This document shows, one piece after another, positions 18,674 through 28,100 of a DNA stretch of 64,000 nucleotides (the first letter of the stretch is position 1; every line of letters starts with the position of its first letter). This DNA is from Pedobacter psychroterrae (lineage in GTDB: Bacteria; Bacteroidota; Bacteroidia; Sphingobacteriales; Sphingobacteriaceae): positions 224,666-288,665 of the forward strand of contig NZ_SJSL01000004.1 of the NCBI RefSeq assembly GCF_004331695.1. Direction: 5' to 3'. The notes beneath the pieces were generated by a model. It was not told the DNA's origin and did not search any database. It was given only the letters and a program-made list of their open reading frames with translations. The position numbers were made by a program, and so were the translations under genes.

Positions 18674-19609
18674 GATGACTTCTAATGTTTTTTTGAGACC
18701 TGTGATGGCTACCTGTTGCAGGTCTTCTTTCCAGTAGTTGGGATTGTAAAGCTCTAGAGAAACACATCCTTTGAAGCCGGTGGCCTTTAGGTCTTTAAGT
18801 ATTTGAGGTAAGGGCAAAATACCATCTCCGGGATACACTCTGTGCTGATCACCCAGATCCTTAATTGCCGGTGAGGCTGGTGCGTCAGCGAACTGGAAAA
18901 TGGCGATAGCTTTGCCGCTCATGATCTTTAACCCTTCAAAATTACCTTCTGAAATGTACATGTGGTAGGTATCGGGAATGATCATCGCATTTGGATGGTC
19001 TGCATCTAAGGCGATGGCCATGGCTTGTCCCATTGTCTTGATGGGCTGGAATTTCACAAATACAAGGGCCGGATTGATCTTATATTCTTTTAGGCCGATT
19101 TCTATAATGTCTTTGTAGCGGGCGGCCATCCACTTCTGGTTGTAAGGTTCGCTAGCAGTGTTGGCGATGGTCTGGATGTGCTGGGCACCAATATCGGCAG
19201 CCATGCGCATGCGGTTGCGGGTATCCTTTAATGACTGATCAAAGAGTTCCTGCGTAGGCGGTAAGGAGTTCCATAAGCCTATTACGCTGGGAACGAACAT
19301 GCCCAGGTCTTTGATTTCTTTGCCAAGGTCTTTGAGGTTGCCTCCCTTGGCTTCAAATTCCTGAAGTTCACCATCCCAGGGTTCGATGGCATCGTATCCG
19401 GCTTTTGCTGCAAATTTAACTTTATCTTTTAATGAGGCGGGCCTGATGGTGGCGGTATCCAGACAAATGGGCCATGGGCTGATACCTTTCTGGTAGCGTT
19501 TTTCTTTTTGTGCCTGGTTATTTGTATTAGCAAGTACATCGGTGGTAGCGGCTAATGAGAGTACTCCTGCTGTCGCTGCACCAAGGTTGATAAATTTTCT
19601 ACGATCCAT
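18656..19609 (-). CDS. Tat-exported sugar phosphate isomerase/epimerase-like protein
   Basis: A 317-residue TIM-barrel protein of the xylose-isomerase-like (AP_endonuc_2) family. The N-terminus MDRRKFINLGAATAGVLSL is a twin-arginine signal, so a folded, probably metal-bound enzyme is exported to the periplasm. The barrel carries DAIEPWDGEL, a central IIPDTYHMYISE segment and VSLELYN near the end, consistent with metal-binding acidic residues of this fold. Such exported isomerases are often found with DUF1080, Gfo/Idh/MocA and haem-c dehydrogenases, and some act on 3-keto-sugars or inosose-like substrates. Its substrate is unknown. The start ATG abuts the leader element TTAAACCAAAT. Confidence 0.87.
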   Translation of the reverse strand: MDRRKFINLGAATAGVLSLAATTDVLANTNNQAQKEKRYQKGISPWPICLDTATIRPASLKDKVKFAAKAGYDAIEPWDGELQEFEAKGGNLKDLGKEIKDLGMFVPSVIGLWNSLPPTQELFDQSLKDTRNRMRMAADIGAQHIQTIANTASEPYNQKWMAARYKDIIEIGLKEYKINPALVFVKFQPIKTMGQAMAIALDADHPNAMIIPDTYHMYISEGNFEGLKIMSGKAIAIFQFADAPASPAIKDLGDQHRVYPGDGILPLPQILKDLKATGFKGCVSLELYNPNYWKEDLQQVAITGLKKTLEVIKKAGV

Positions 19610-19681
19610 ATTTGGTTTAATTTGTGATCCTAATATACGATTAAAATTATTTTAGAAAAGCCAATATGAGCTTGTTGTGGG

Positions 19682-20917
19682 TTATTTTGTTACAGAAATG
19701 TTCTTTGCCACCCTGTGTAAAAGGTAAATACTGAGTATAGAAATAACGATTACCAGGTAGCCAACAATGTCATAATGCTGCAAAGGGGCAGATTTGTGCT
19801 CCTGTACGACAATCATTCCGGCTATTGCCGCTGCTACCCCACCTGCTATCTGCTGCATAGAGGCATTGATACTCATAAATGCTCCGCGGTCTTCCAGTTG
19901 CGGAATGGCACTTACCAGGGCCGTAGCAGGGATCATACGACTCATAATGCCCATCATCATCAGGATATTGAGTACTACGACCAACCAAAACGGACTTGGC
20001 CCGAGGTTAGTGTAAACTACTACCATGAGCATCATCCATACGGCAGCAATGGTGAATATTTTCATTTTGCTGATCCTGTCGCTAAGTTTTCCTATCACAG
20101 GCAGGATGACAAGCGAACTGAGTCCGGAGATGAAGAACAACATGGGAAGTTGGGCAGTGGTGATCTCTATATTATTGACAGCGAAGGCACTGCCAAAGGG
20201 AAACATCATGAACCCGCCTATGGAAAGCATAGCGGTAGCGGAAAAACCGATGCGGTAATCCTTTTTCCTGACCGTATGCCATAGGTGTATGAAGGCCGAT
20301 TTGTCGCGCTGTGCTTTTAAATGTTCGGTAACTGAGGGTAGCTTAATAAGCAGCATGACAGCGATAACGATGGCTATAGCGGCTACGAGTAGAAAGGCTG
20401 CTTCCCAGCTCCATATATCAGCAAGGTAAAGGCCGATGGGTATGCCGAGTACCTGACTGGCACCAAAACCCATTTGCACAAAGCCCATTACCCTGCCCCT
20501 TTGGTCTAATGTAAAAAGATCGGTAATGATGGCAAGAGAAATAGAGCCGATGACCCCCCCAAAAAGACCGGTAAATATACGGGCGGCCACTAAAGCAGTG
20601 TAAGAATGCGCGAGGCCGCAGAATATGGTCCCAATGATAAAACCTATATAGAAGAACAGCAATAGTTTTTTGCGGTCAAAGCGGTCGGCAAATCCTGCGG
20701 TCAGCAAGCCCGATATTCCAGCGCTGAAGGCGTATGCTGAGACTGCCACACCAAATGCGGCAGGTGACATAGACAGTGATTTCATCATGAAGTCGCCTAG
20801 TGGTGACATGATCATGAAATCAAGGATTACCGTAAACTGGGTTACGGCAAGCATAAAGATTACCCATTTTTGGTTGGCGGTAAATGGTATAATGGCAGTT
20901 TTATCGGTAGCTAGCAT
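19682..20917 (-). CDS. MFS transporter (drug/sugar efflux-like)
   Basis: A 411-residue, 12-helix major facilitator. Helix 1 is KWVIFMLAVTQFTVILDFMIM with the LDxxIxxP-like motif of drug:proton antiporters. The loop 2-3 motif appears as GFADRFDRKKLLLF, and GRVMGFVQMGFGASQVLGIPIG resembles motif C. The ATG at 20917 is chosen because the longer frame to 20992 would overlap the upstream kinase and add a hydrophilic tail. It lies 28 bp downstream of the histidine kinase gene on the same strand, so the kinase and transporter are probably co-transcribed. Substrate unknown. Confidence 0.88.
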   Translation of the reverse strand: MLATDKTAIIPFTANQKWVIFMLAVTQFTVILDFMIMSPLGDFMMKSLSMSPAAFGVAVSAYAFSAGISGLLTAGFADRFDRKKLLLFFYIGFIIGTIFCGLAHSYTALVAARIFTGLFGGVIGSISLAIITDLFTLDQRGRVMGFVQMGFGASQVLGIPIGLYLADIWSWEAAFLLVAAIAIVIAVMLLIKLPSVTEHLKAQRDKSAFIHLWHTVRKKDYRIGFSATAMLSIGGFMMFPFGSAFAVNNIEITTAQLPMLFFISGLSSLVILPVIGKLSDRISKMKIFTIAAVWMMLMVVVYTNLGPSPFWLVVVLNILMMMGIMSRMIPATALVSAIPQLEDRGAFMSINASMQQIAGGVAAAIAGMIVVQEHKSAPLQHYDIVGYLVIVISILSIYLLHRVAKNISVTK

Positions 20918-20945
20918 GTGGGCACGAAGGTAAGAAAAACAAGTA

Positions 20946-23072
20946 TTATAATGGAAGTGTGAACCAAAATGTACTTCCTTTTCCCTCTTCACTGTCTACA
21001 CCAATCTCTCCGCCGTGACGTTCAATGATATCGGCACTGATGTAAAGACCCAGGCCCAGGCCGGACACCTGATAGCCTGAATCATCGACGCGGTAATACC
21101 TGTTGAACAGGTGTGGTAATTTTTCAGCACTAATGCCCATGCCTGTATCCTTTACGGATACCCTTACCATATCGCCCAGGTTTTCTACAATGAGGTAGAT
21201 TTGTTTGGAGTTTGGCGCGTATTTGACTGCATTGTTTACCAGGTTTACAATTACCTGATCGATGCGGTGTTCATCGGCCACGACCTCCAGGTCAGCGTCG
21301 CCCTGAAAGACCAGTTCATGTTTTCCTCCAATCCGGACATGGCTGCAGCATTCATTGAGGGTATGAGACAAAACAAACCTCTTTTTGGTCAGCTTGATCT
21401 GTCCCTCATTCATGCGGCTTACATTGAGCAGGTCCTCTACCAGTTCGCTGATCTTGCCCATACTCCTGTTGGACTGTTCGATAAGGCGCGGCAGCATGGA
21501 AGAAGCAGGTTTGTCTTTCATACGATCCAACAGCTGCAAAGAAGCTTTTAAGGCAGTGATTGGTGTTTTTAATTCATGACTGGCAATGGAGATAAAATCG
21601 TCTTTCTGCTGCTGTAGACGTTTAAACTCGGTAATATCCAGTATGGTGCCTAACAGCCTCACTGGATTTTGCTTTTCATCGTAGTATACATTGGCCTGAA
21701 CGCGCATCCAGTGTATAGATCCGTCGGGATGGATGAGGCGGGCTTCGTAGAGCATTTTACCGGTCTGACGTGCACGCTCATGCGCTTCTGCACTTAAATG
21801 GATGTCATCAGGATGAAAGACCTTTAAATATTCATCTCTTGAACTGAATTCTTGGACTCCGAAAATGGCATTGAAGCGGTCGGAGGTTACCATAGTATTG
21901 GTCAGGTAATTATAGTCGAATGTACCGATCTCAGCAGCATCGACAGCCAGTCTGACACGTTCCTCTACATCTTCAATGCTACGACGTGCCGTTACCTTTT
22001 CGGTCACATCGATAACCACCACCATGATAGAAGTGACGATGCCTTCCTGGCTTTTGACAGGCTCATATACAAAATCCAGGAATACTATTTCGTGGTTTCC
22101 ATTCCGGACCAATACGACTTCGTGTTCATTGGCAAGGAATGCCACACCAGTAGTGATCACATTCTGCATCAGAGGTGCATAACCCTCTGCAGCTTCTGCA
22201 ACTGCCTCCCATATCACTTTATTTTCGATCTCCTTACGGCTCTTTCCTACGATTTCAAGGTAACCCTCATTTACTTCGACCACCACCAGGTCGGATGCCC
22301 TTATTACGCAAATGGCCATTGGTGCCTGACTGATAAGGCTGCGAAACCTTCCTTCACTTGCAGCCAGCTCAGCAATCTTTTCTTCAAGATGCTGTCGGGA
22401 ATTTAGTAATTCTTCATTGGATGCCGATAATTCCTCGATTGTTGTAGCCAGTTCTTCATTCAGTGCACTGAATTCTTCATTTAAAAGCTGGTATTTGTAA
22501 TTGCTTTGCTGTAATGCGATTACCCTTGCATTTACTTTGTTCTCCAGTTCAGTATTTAGTTCTGCCAGCTTTTCTTTTGTTTGTTGCAGGTCTTCATTTG
22601 CAGCAGCAAGTTCTTGGTTTAAGGCTTGTTCTTTCTCCAAGGCCATTTCATTTTCATGAGCAAGTGCAATTGCCTTTTCTCTCAGTACCCTATCTGTTAC
22701 ATCGATGGCAGTATGGAGGATGCAAAGTATTTTTTCGTTTGCATCTTTGATAGCCCTGTATTCAAAATCAAAATAAAAAGTATGAATTTCACCATCCACT
22801 TCAAGATCAGCAGCCGTATCGGTGCCTGATATGGTGAGTCCTTCATTCCATACTTTTTTAAACATATCAATGAAGGGCTGACCTTTGAGCTCGGGAAGCG
22901 CATCTTCCAATGATTTGCCGATGACGCTTTTGTCTTTACCCCAGATTTTTAGCATTGCGTTATTGGCTGTCTGAATAACCGCACTTTCACCTACATGAAC
23001 TGCTGTAGCCGTTTGGGTTAAGGCATACACCTCTAATAATTGATCTTTACTTAAGAGCTCAGGAGTTGGCAT
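20946..23072 (-). CDS. Cytoplasmic multi-PAS sensor histidine kinase
   Basis: A 708-residue kinase without transmembrane helices. PAS1 spans about 10-130. A long coiled coil (about 130-242, rich in LNEELA and SASNEEL heptads) follows, then PAS2 at about 243-360 and PAS3 at about 373-485. The HisKA box has H499 in SIASHELKTPITALK, and the HATPase has VNLVNNAVKYAP, DTGMGIS and GLGLGLYIS. No receiver domain or cognate regulator gene is adjacent, so it is an orphan kinase of the soluble PAS type, likely sensing a cytoplasmic cofactor, redox or energy signal. It is followed by an MFS transporter gene after 28 bp. Confidence 0.93.
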   Translation of the reverse strand: MPTPELLSKDQLLEVYALTQTATAVHVGESAVIQTANNAMLKIWGKDKSVIGKSLEDALPELKGQPFIDMFKKVWNEGLTISGTDTAADLEVDGEIHTFYFDFEYRAIKDANEKILCILHTAIDVTDRVLREKAIALAHENEMALEKEQALNQELAAANEDLQQTKEKLAELNTELENKVNARVIALQQSNYKYQLLNEEFSALNEELATTIEELSASNEELLNSRQHLEEKIAELAASEGRFRSLISQAPMAICVIRASDLVVVEVNEGYLEIVGKSRKEIENKVIWEAVAEAAEGYAPLMQNVITTGVAFLANEHEVVLVRNGNHEIVFLDFVYEPVKSQEGIVTSIMVVVIDVTEKVTARRSIEDVEERVRLAVDAAEIGTFDYNYLTNTMVTSDRFNAIFGVQEFSSRDEYLKVFHPDDIHLSAEAHERARQTGKMLYEARLIHPDGSIHWMRVQANVYYDEKQNPVRLLGTILDITEFKRLQQQKDDFISIASHELKTPITALKASLQLLDRMKDKPASSMLPRLIEQSNRSMGKISELVEDLLNVSRMNEGQIKLTKKRFVLSHTLNECCSHVRIGGKHELVFQGDADLEVVADEHRIDQVIVNLVNNAVKYAPNSKQIYLIVENLGDMVRVSVKDTGMGISAEKLPHLFNRYYRVDDSGYQVSGLGLGLYISADIIERHGGEIGVDSEEGKGSTFWFTLPL

Positions 23073-23200
23073 CGAGTACGTTTAGTTGAAGTTAAAGATA
23101 GAAATTCAAATCGCAAATCTGCTACACTTCCTGTGCCAAATTACAGTACAGAGAATGGTTCTAAATTGAAATGACCGCTTTCAATACCATTTCAATATTC

Positions 23201-23208
23201 TAGCTTTG
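23201..23208 (+). promoter_or_regulatory. Bacteroidota -7 promoter element
   Basis: TAGCTTTG matches TAnnTTTG exactly, 20 bp before the ATG of the CDGSH gene. An A-rich stretch AAAAAAATTAG just before the start codon is typical of initiation regions in this phylum, which rarely use strong Shine-Dalgarno sites. Confidence 0.5.
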
Positions 23209-23228
23209 CCGGAAGCAAAAAAAATTAG

Positions 23229-23453
23229 ATGGCAAAAACGAAACTTACAATAAATAATAACGGATCGGTAAAGATAGAAGGTGATTTTGAGATTGTTGAC
23301 AGAAATGGCAATACTTATGGATTGCAAGGCAGGGAAGTGCTTTCCATCTGTCGTTGTGGCCTGTCAAAAAACAAGCCTTTTTGTGATGGATCGCACAATG
23401 GGCATTTCGAGCATGAGGCGGTAGCATTTGACCTGCCTCCTAAAAAAGTTTAG
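23229..23453 (+). CDS. CDGSH iron-sulfur domain protein
   Basis: A 74-residue protein with one CDGSH (zinc-finger-CDGSH) motif: C41, C43, C52 and H56 in CRCGLSKNKPFCDGSH. These 3Cys-1His residues ligate a labile [2Fe-2S] cluster. Family members act in electron transfer or Fe-S/redox sensing. No transmembrane segment is present, so the protein is soluble. It starts 20 bp after a good -7 element and is followed after 27 bp by a DegT-type aminotransferase gene, but a functional link is not evident. Confidence 0.95.
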   Translation: MAKTKLTINNNGSVKIEGDFEIVDRNGNTYGLQGREVLSICRCGLSKNKPFCDGSHNGHFEHEAVAFDLPPKKV

Positions 23454-23480
23454 AACCAGAATACCCAACGAAATGACAAG

Positions 23481-24614
23481 ATGATTCCACGGGGCAGGCT
23501 AGACATTACTTTTTCCTCCCTCTTTAAAGGTATCGGCTTTTGTGTGGCTGAGCTATTTGGCATTCGGGTGCCGGAAACTCTTGAAGATGATGAAAATGTA
23601 CTGCCTTGTCTGTCAGTAAGGACCGGTTTTGACTTAACATTAAGATCCTTGGGTCTTGAGCCAGGTTCAGTGCTATTGATGACCAATATCAATATACCCG
23701 ATATGTTTAGTATTGTGGGTTCACATCAGCTTGTGGCTATTCCTTTGCCGGTGAATAAACATACGCTGGGTATTTCTATGACGCAACTGGAGGATTCTAT
23801 TACCTCTGGTACCAAAGCCATACTGATCACGCACCTGTTTGGTGCCATCATGGATATTGATGCCGCAGTCAAGGTAGCTAAGCTCCATAACCTGATTGTA
23901 ATAGAAGACTGTGCTCAGGCTTTTAATGGTACTTATAAAGGCCACCCGCAGGCGGATGTAGTGATGTTTAGCTTTGGGCTCATTAAAACCAATACCAGTG
24001 TAACAGGTGCCTTACTCCGCTTTAACAACCGGGAACTGCACAGTAAGGTGAAAATGCTGAACGATCAGCTACCGGTACAAAATACACGTGTATATCTGAA
24101 GAAGCTCTTTAAAGCCATTGCTATCCAGGTGATCACACTGAAATTATTTTACACGTTACTGTGTTATTATTGCAGGATTGCCGGGAAAGACATTGATGTT
24201 GTACTGGCCGGTTTTACAAGGGGCTTTCCCGGCGCAGATGTAATGAGTAAAATAAGGTTTAGACCCTGCACGGCCAATCTGCGGATGATGCAATTGCGAG
24301 CTCGTAATTTTTCTATAGATCGTATTACTTTAAGAAAAGCGGTGGCTGACAGTATCATCCGGATGATACCGGACAGCATGAAGATTGGGCGTCTAAATGC
24401 AGGACATACTTATTGGGTACTGCCGGTGGTGTCTGAAAATCCAGAAGAACTGATCAATAATTTAAGAAAAAAGGGTGTAGATGCAACAGCAAAGGCATCA
24501 AGCCTGGTAAAATGCGGGGCCTTAGCGCCATCAACCGAAGATGAACTGGTAGTGGATAATCTGGTGTATTTACCCGTTGCACATGAAGTGGTAAATAAGC
24601 TATCGGGGCTGTAG
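23481..24614 (+). CDS. DegT/DnrJ/EryC1/StrS-family PLP aminotransferase
   Basis: A 377-residue PLP enzyme of fold type I. The acidic pair binding the cofactor ring is in VIEDCAQAF (E142, D143). The Schiff-base lysine is K169 in SFGLIKTNTSVTGALL, preserving the FSFGxxKxxTxxxGG/A pattern with V in place of one glycine. Family members aminate keto-sugars for surface polysaccharides or antibiotics. Here there is no nucleotide-sugar gene nearby, and the region about 205-225 (LFKAIAIQVITLKLFYTLLCYY) is unusually hydrophobic for the family. The substrate is therefore open, and a role outside sugar biosynthesis is possible. Confidence 0.85.
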   Translation: MIPRGRLDITFSSLFKGIGFCVAELFGIRVPETLEDDENVLPCLSVRTGFDLTLRSLGLEPGSVLLMTNINIPDMFSIVGSHQLVAIPLPVNKHTLGISMTQLEDSITSGTKAILITHLFGAIMDIDAAVKVAKLHNLIVIEDCAQAFNGTYKGHPQADVVMFSFGLIKTNTSVTGALLRFNNRELHSKVKMLNDQLPVQNTRVYLKKLFKAIAIQVITLKLFYTLLCYYCRIAGKDIDVVLAGFTRGFPGADVMSKIRFRPCTANLRMMQLRARNFSIDRITLRKAVADSIIRMIPDSMKIGRLNAGHTYWVLPVVSENPEELINNLRKKGVDATAKASSLVKCGALAPSTEDELVVDNLVYLPVAHEVVNKLSGL

Positions 24615-24665
24615 ATTATTACAATCTCATGTTTGATCAGGTTAGGTAAAGGAGCGTTGTAAAGT

Positions 24666-24673
24666 TAACTTTG
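24666..24673 (+). promoter_or_regulatory. Bacteroidota -7 promoter element for the Bcr/CflA-like transporter
   Basis: TAACTTTG matches TAnnTTTG. It starts 30 bp before the inferred TTG start codon and overlaps an in-frame TAA at 24666-24668, so translation must begin downstream of it. Confidence 0.5.
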
Positions 24674-24695
24674 CGACTTCAAAATATTATTTCAA

Positions 24696-25901
24696 TTGAT
24701 CGCCACTAAGACTTTAAAACAACAGCACCAGGGGATATCAACCATCCTTGCATTTGCGCTGATACCTTTGTCGGGATTTGCTACCGACATTTATGTCCCT
24801 TCCCTCCCTACCATGGCGGCCGCACTTAACGTGAGTGATATCCAGGTGCAGCTTACATTGGGCCTCTTTCTGATCAGCTATGGTGTTTCTCAGCTGTTTG
24901 TGGGCAGTCTTCTTGACAGTTTTGGGAGGTACAGGATCAATATGATCAGTCTGGCTATTTTTGCACTGGCCAGTATAATTGTTGCAAACACCGCCAATAT
25001 TTACCTGATCTATTTGATGCGGATCATCCATGGAGTAACGGTAGGTGCTATTGTGGTTTCTAAACGGGCCTATTTTATAGATGTATTTTCAGGTGATAAG
25101 CTGAAGCATTACCTGAGCATGTTCTCTATAATTTGGGCTACCGCCCCTATTATTGCTCCTTTTGTAGGAGGCTATTTACAAACCTATTTTGGATGGCAGG
25201 CTAATTTTTACTTCCTGGCCGGTTTTGCGATAATTATATTTTTCCTGGAACTGATCTTCAGTGGGGAAACTTTGAAGCAGCCCATGGACTTTCATTTGAA
25301 GAAGATAGCGCTAATTTACTCAGACATGATTAAAACAGCCAGTTTTACCCTTGGTATCGTGATGCTTGGGCTATCTTACTGTATGGTAATGATCTATAAT
25401 ATGACAGGGCCATTCATTATAGAACACCAGTTGCATTTGAGCCCTGTGGTGATAGGATACAGCTCATTGATATTGGGCGCTGCTGTAATGGTAGGTGGAC
25501 TGATCAGTAAGGCAACCATCAACAAACCTTTTAATAAAAAACTAATGATCAATGTAGGTGTTCAGCTTCTGGCTGTGCTGACGATGCTGATCAGTACCCA
25601 ATTTGTGAGCAATCTTTACTCATTGATTTTCTTTGCCTTTATTATTCATGCTGGTTCGGGATATACTTTCAATAGTTACTTTACCTTTTGCCTGAGCAGG
25701 TTTCCAAACAATGCGGGAATTGCAAGCGGTTTGACGGGTGGCATCAACTATGTGATTGTTTCATTTCTGAGCTACGGAATCATCTACCTGATCCCTGCCA
25801 GTGATGAATCCAATCTTGCCTATAGCTACCTGATATTAATTGTGTTATCAGTGCTGATCATGTTAATTATCTTCCGTATGACCAGAAAAGCAACTAACTA
25901 A
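24696..25901 (+). CDS. Bcr/CflA-type multidrug MFS transporter
   Basis: A 401-residue MFS protein with 12 predicted helices. The N-terminal helix has LIPLSGFATDIYVPSLPTM, the D-x-Y-x-P signature of the DHA1 Bcr/CflA group, followed by GPxxDxxGR-like VGSLLDSFGRYRI. It probably exports drugs or metabolites by proton antiport. The start is inferred as TTG at 24696. An in-frame stop at 24666 rules out an upstream start, and the first downstream ATG (residue 37) would remove most of helix 1. Orientation and spacing suggest its own promoter. Confidence 0.85.
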   Translation: MIATKTLKQQHQGISTILAFALIPLSGFATDIYVPSLPTMAAALNVSDIQVQLTLGLFLISYGVSQLFVGSLLDSFGRYRINMISLAIFALASIIVANTANIYLIYLMRIIHGVTVGAIVVSKRAYFIDVFSGDKLKHYLSMFSIIWATAPIIAPFVGGYLQTYFGWQANFYFLAGFAIIIFFLELIFSGETLKQPMDFHLKKIALIYSDMIKTASFTLGIVMLGLSYCMVMIYNMTGPFIIEHQLHLSPVVIGYSSLILGAAVMVGGLISKATINKPFNKKLMINVGVQLLAVLTMLISTQFVSNLYSLIFFAFIIHAGSGYTFNSYFTFCLSRFPNNAGIASGLTGGINYVIVSFLSYGIIYLIPASDESNLAYSYLILIVLSVLIMLIIFRMTRKATN

Positions 25902-25932
25902 ATTTAGTATCTTCGGTCTTGATAATTTACTG

Positions 25933-26355
25933 ATGGCAAAGAACAAGACATTTGAAACTGTTGAAAGTGTGGCAGATTTTCTGGATCAGCTAGGAGATGA
26001 AGCCAAAAAAAATGATGGTTTGGTCATTTGTGATTTAATGGCAGAAGCCACGGGTCATGCCGCTAAAATGTGGGGACCATCGATCATTGGTTTTGGAAGA
26101 ATGCACTACAAGTATGAGAGCGGCCATGAAGGGGATGCCCCTCTCATCGGTTTCTCTCCTAGAAAAAATGCCATAAGTCTGTATTTGGCTTCCGATTTTG
26201 AAGGGAAAGAAGCATTGTTGGCTAATTTTGGTAAGTACAAACCGGGCAAGAGCTGTATCTATGTCAATAAGCTTAAGGACATCAACATTGACGTCCTTAA
26301 AGGATTGATCAAAGCGTCTTTAAACCATACTATCCGGACCAATCAGGTTTGCTGA
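25933..26355 (+). CDS. DUF1801 (YdhG-like) domain protein
   Basis: A 140-residue soluble protein of the DUF1801 family, with the typical core AAKMWGPSIIGFGRMHYKYESG and the FSPRKNAISLYL strand. Family members have an SCP2-unrelated alpha/beta fold, sometimes with a proposed iron- or DNA-related role, but the biochemical function is not established. A near-consensus -7 element TATCTTCG lies at 25908-25915. The 3' end overlaps the convergent surE gene by 13 bp. Confidence 0.9.
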   Translation: MAKNKTFETVESVADFLDQLGDEAKKNDGLVICDLMAEATGHAAKMWGPSIIGFGRMHYKYESGHEGDAPLIGFSPRKNAISLYLASDFEGKEALLANFGKYKPGKSCIYVNKLKDINIDVLKGLIKASLNHTIRTNQVC

Positions 26356-27071
26356 ATATATAGTTTTAATTCGGCCTCATTCGTAAGGTCAAGCCTTAAA
26401 GGAGTGATTGACACCAGGTCATTTTCAATGGCCCAGCGGTCAGTGCCTTGCTCGGCAGCTTCCAGTGGGGAGACGGTAATCCAGAAGTGCTTGCGCCCCA
26501 TTGGATCTTCTCCAGGAATTACATTGCCGTCATATAACCTTACGGATTGCCTGGTCCAGATTATCCCTGCAGGTTTGCGCGGGAAGTTCACATTGTAGAG
26601 ACCGAGCGTGCTGTCTTTAAGCAAAATTTCCAGCGATTGTTCGACAAAAGGATCCAAGCCCTCAAAATCAGGTTCTGACTTCCCCACCGGTGTGCTGAGT
26701 GCTATTCCCCTAACACCAAGCAGCACTGCCTGCTTAGCTGCCGCAAGCGTTCCTGAATGCCACATAGAGTTTCCGAGATTAGGGCCCATATTGATACCAG
26801 ACAGCACTACCTCTGTATCAGGATACATATGTAACCCAAGCGCCACGCAGTCTGCGGGTGTTCCGTTGACCCTAAAAGCTTCAACACCTTCAAATACGAT
26901 TGGTGATTTTTTGTAACTAAGTGGTCTTGAATGTGTGATGGCATGTCCCATTGAGGATTGCTCCACATCAGGTGCTACAATTCTTACCTCACCAAATCGC
27001 AATGCTATTTTGGCAAGCGCTGCTATTCCCGGGCTATATATTCCATCATCATTGGCTAAAAGGATTTTCAT
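26343..27071 (-). CDS. surE: 5'/3'-nucleotidase SurE
   Basis: A 242-residue metal-dependent phosphatase acting on nucleoside monophosphates, implicated in stationary-phase survival. The N-terminal signature LLANDDGIYSPG supplies metal ligands D8 and D9. APDVEQSSMGHAIT and LSGINMGPNLGNSMWHSGTLAAA contain the catalytic serine and asparagine. Length is normal. It is divergent from the lipid-kinase gene (65-bp gap) and converges with the DUF1801 gene with a 13-bp overlap. Cytoplasmic. Confidence 0.96.
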   Translation of the reverse strand: MKILLANDDGIYSPGIAALAKIALRFGEVRIVAPDVEQSSMGHAITHSRPLSYKKSPIVFEGVEAFRVNGTPADCVALGLHMYPDTEVVLSGINMGPNLGNSMWHSGTLAAAKQAVLLGVRGIALSTPVGKSEPDFEGLDPFVEQSLEILLKDSTLGLYNVNFPRKPAGIIWTRQSVRLYDGNVIPGEDPMGRKHFWITVSPLEAAEQGTDRWAIENDLVSITPLRLDLTNEAELKLYIQQT

Positions 27072-27136
27072 AGGATTGATCTTTTAATAAATAATCTATG
27101 TTTAAAACCTTAACAGGCTAATATTGTTCAGTTAAT

Positions 27137-28060
27137 ATGAAAAAAAATGGCAAATTGGTCAGATTGATACATAACCCAACAGCGGGTGAAGGAACACATT
27201 CCAGAAAAACCATCACGCATTTAATCAGTTCACATGGCTACAACTGTCAGTATTCTTCGTCCAAAAAGAAGCTATTGAAGGCCATAGATCCGGAGACTGA
27301 GTTTATAGCGATCGCAGGTGGAGATGGCACGATCAGGAAAACGATTATGAAATTGCTGGGTAAAAAGTTGAAATACAAACGACCCATAGCTTTACTTCCC
27401 TTTGGAACAGCCAACAACATTGCTACTTCCCTGGGCATACCAGAAAACACACATGAGAATATTGCTTCCTGGGCTGGTTACCATTTGAAGAAATTTGATG
27501 TAGGACAAGTGACCGGTATGGGCAAAACTGAATATTTCATCGAGTCATTTGGGTTTGGCTTGTTTCCCAAACTCATGAAAACACTGAAAAAGAAAGATAC
27601 CACACAAAACAAAACTGCTGAGGACGAGTTTAAAATGGCACTTTCGGTATTACAGAAAATCACTGCAGAGTACCCTTCTGTTCCTTGTAAGATTGAACTG
27701 GACAATAAGGTGATAGAACAGGAATGCATTTTGGTGGAAGTAATGAACATCAGCAGTTTGGGTCCGCATCTGCAATTGAGCGCAGGTGCAGACCCCGGAG
27801 ACGGACTGTTTGATGTGGTAGTAGTGAGCGCCCGGCAAAGGGCGCAAATGGAGCGGTATGTTGCCAAAAAAGCAGCGCTTGAGAACCCTAAATTTACAAT
27901 AAAAGCGTTTCGTACCAAAAGCCTGAAAATAACATGGCTGGGAAAGGATGTTCATGTAGACGATGAACTGGTTAACGATTATGATGGCAGCACCTTAAAA
28001 GTTTCGCTGCTTGACAGCCTACTGGAAATAGTTACCGACAAGGCAGCCAAACCAACCTGA
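27137..28060 (+). CDS. Diacylglycerol/lipid kinase family protein (YegS/BmrU type)
   Basis: A 307-residue protein with the DAGK catalytic domain: LIHNPTAGEG near the N-terminus, the nucleotide-binding loop AIAGGDGTI (G61-G62-D63-G64-T65) and LLPFGTANNIA at 86-96. The C-terminal beta-sandwich with GLFDVVV and a final VHVDDELV strand completes the fold. It phosphorylates diacylglycerol or a related lipid (or sphingoid base, as Pedobacter relatives make sphingolipids). It is followed after 40 bp by pta with its own likely -7 element, so it may be transcribed separately. Confidence 0.9.
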   Translation: MKKNGKLVRLIHNPTAGEGTHSRKTITHLISSHGYNCQYSSSKKKLLKAIDPETEFIAIAGGDGTIRKTIMKLLGKKLKYKRPIALLPFGTANNIATSLGIPENTHENIASWAGYHLKKFDVGQVTGMGKTEYFIESFGFGLFPKLMKTLKKKDTTQNKTAEDEFKMALSVLQKITAEYPSVPCKIELDNKVIEQECILVEVMNISSLGPHLQLSAGADPGDGLFDVVVVSARQRAQMERYVAKKAALENPKFTIKAFRTKSLKITWLGKDVHVDDELVNDYDGSTLKVSLLDSLLEIVTDKAAKPT

Positions 28061-28100
28061 TTTTGTATATTCGGCATGTAGTATCACCTATCCGTTCCTT

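Noticed and set aside
20918..20992. Upstream extension of the MFS gene
   Set aside because: It would overlap the kinase stop and add hydrophilic residues before helix 1. The ATG at 20917 fits MFS N-termini.
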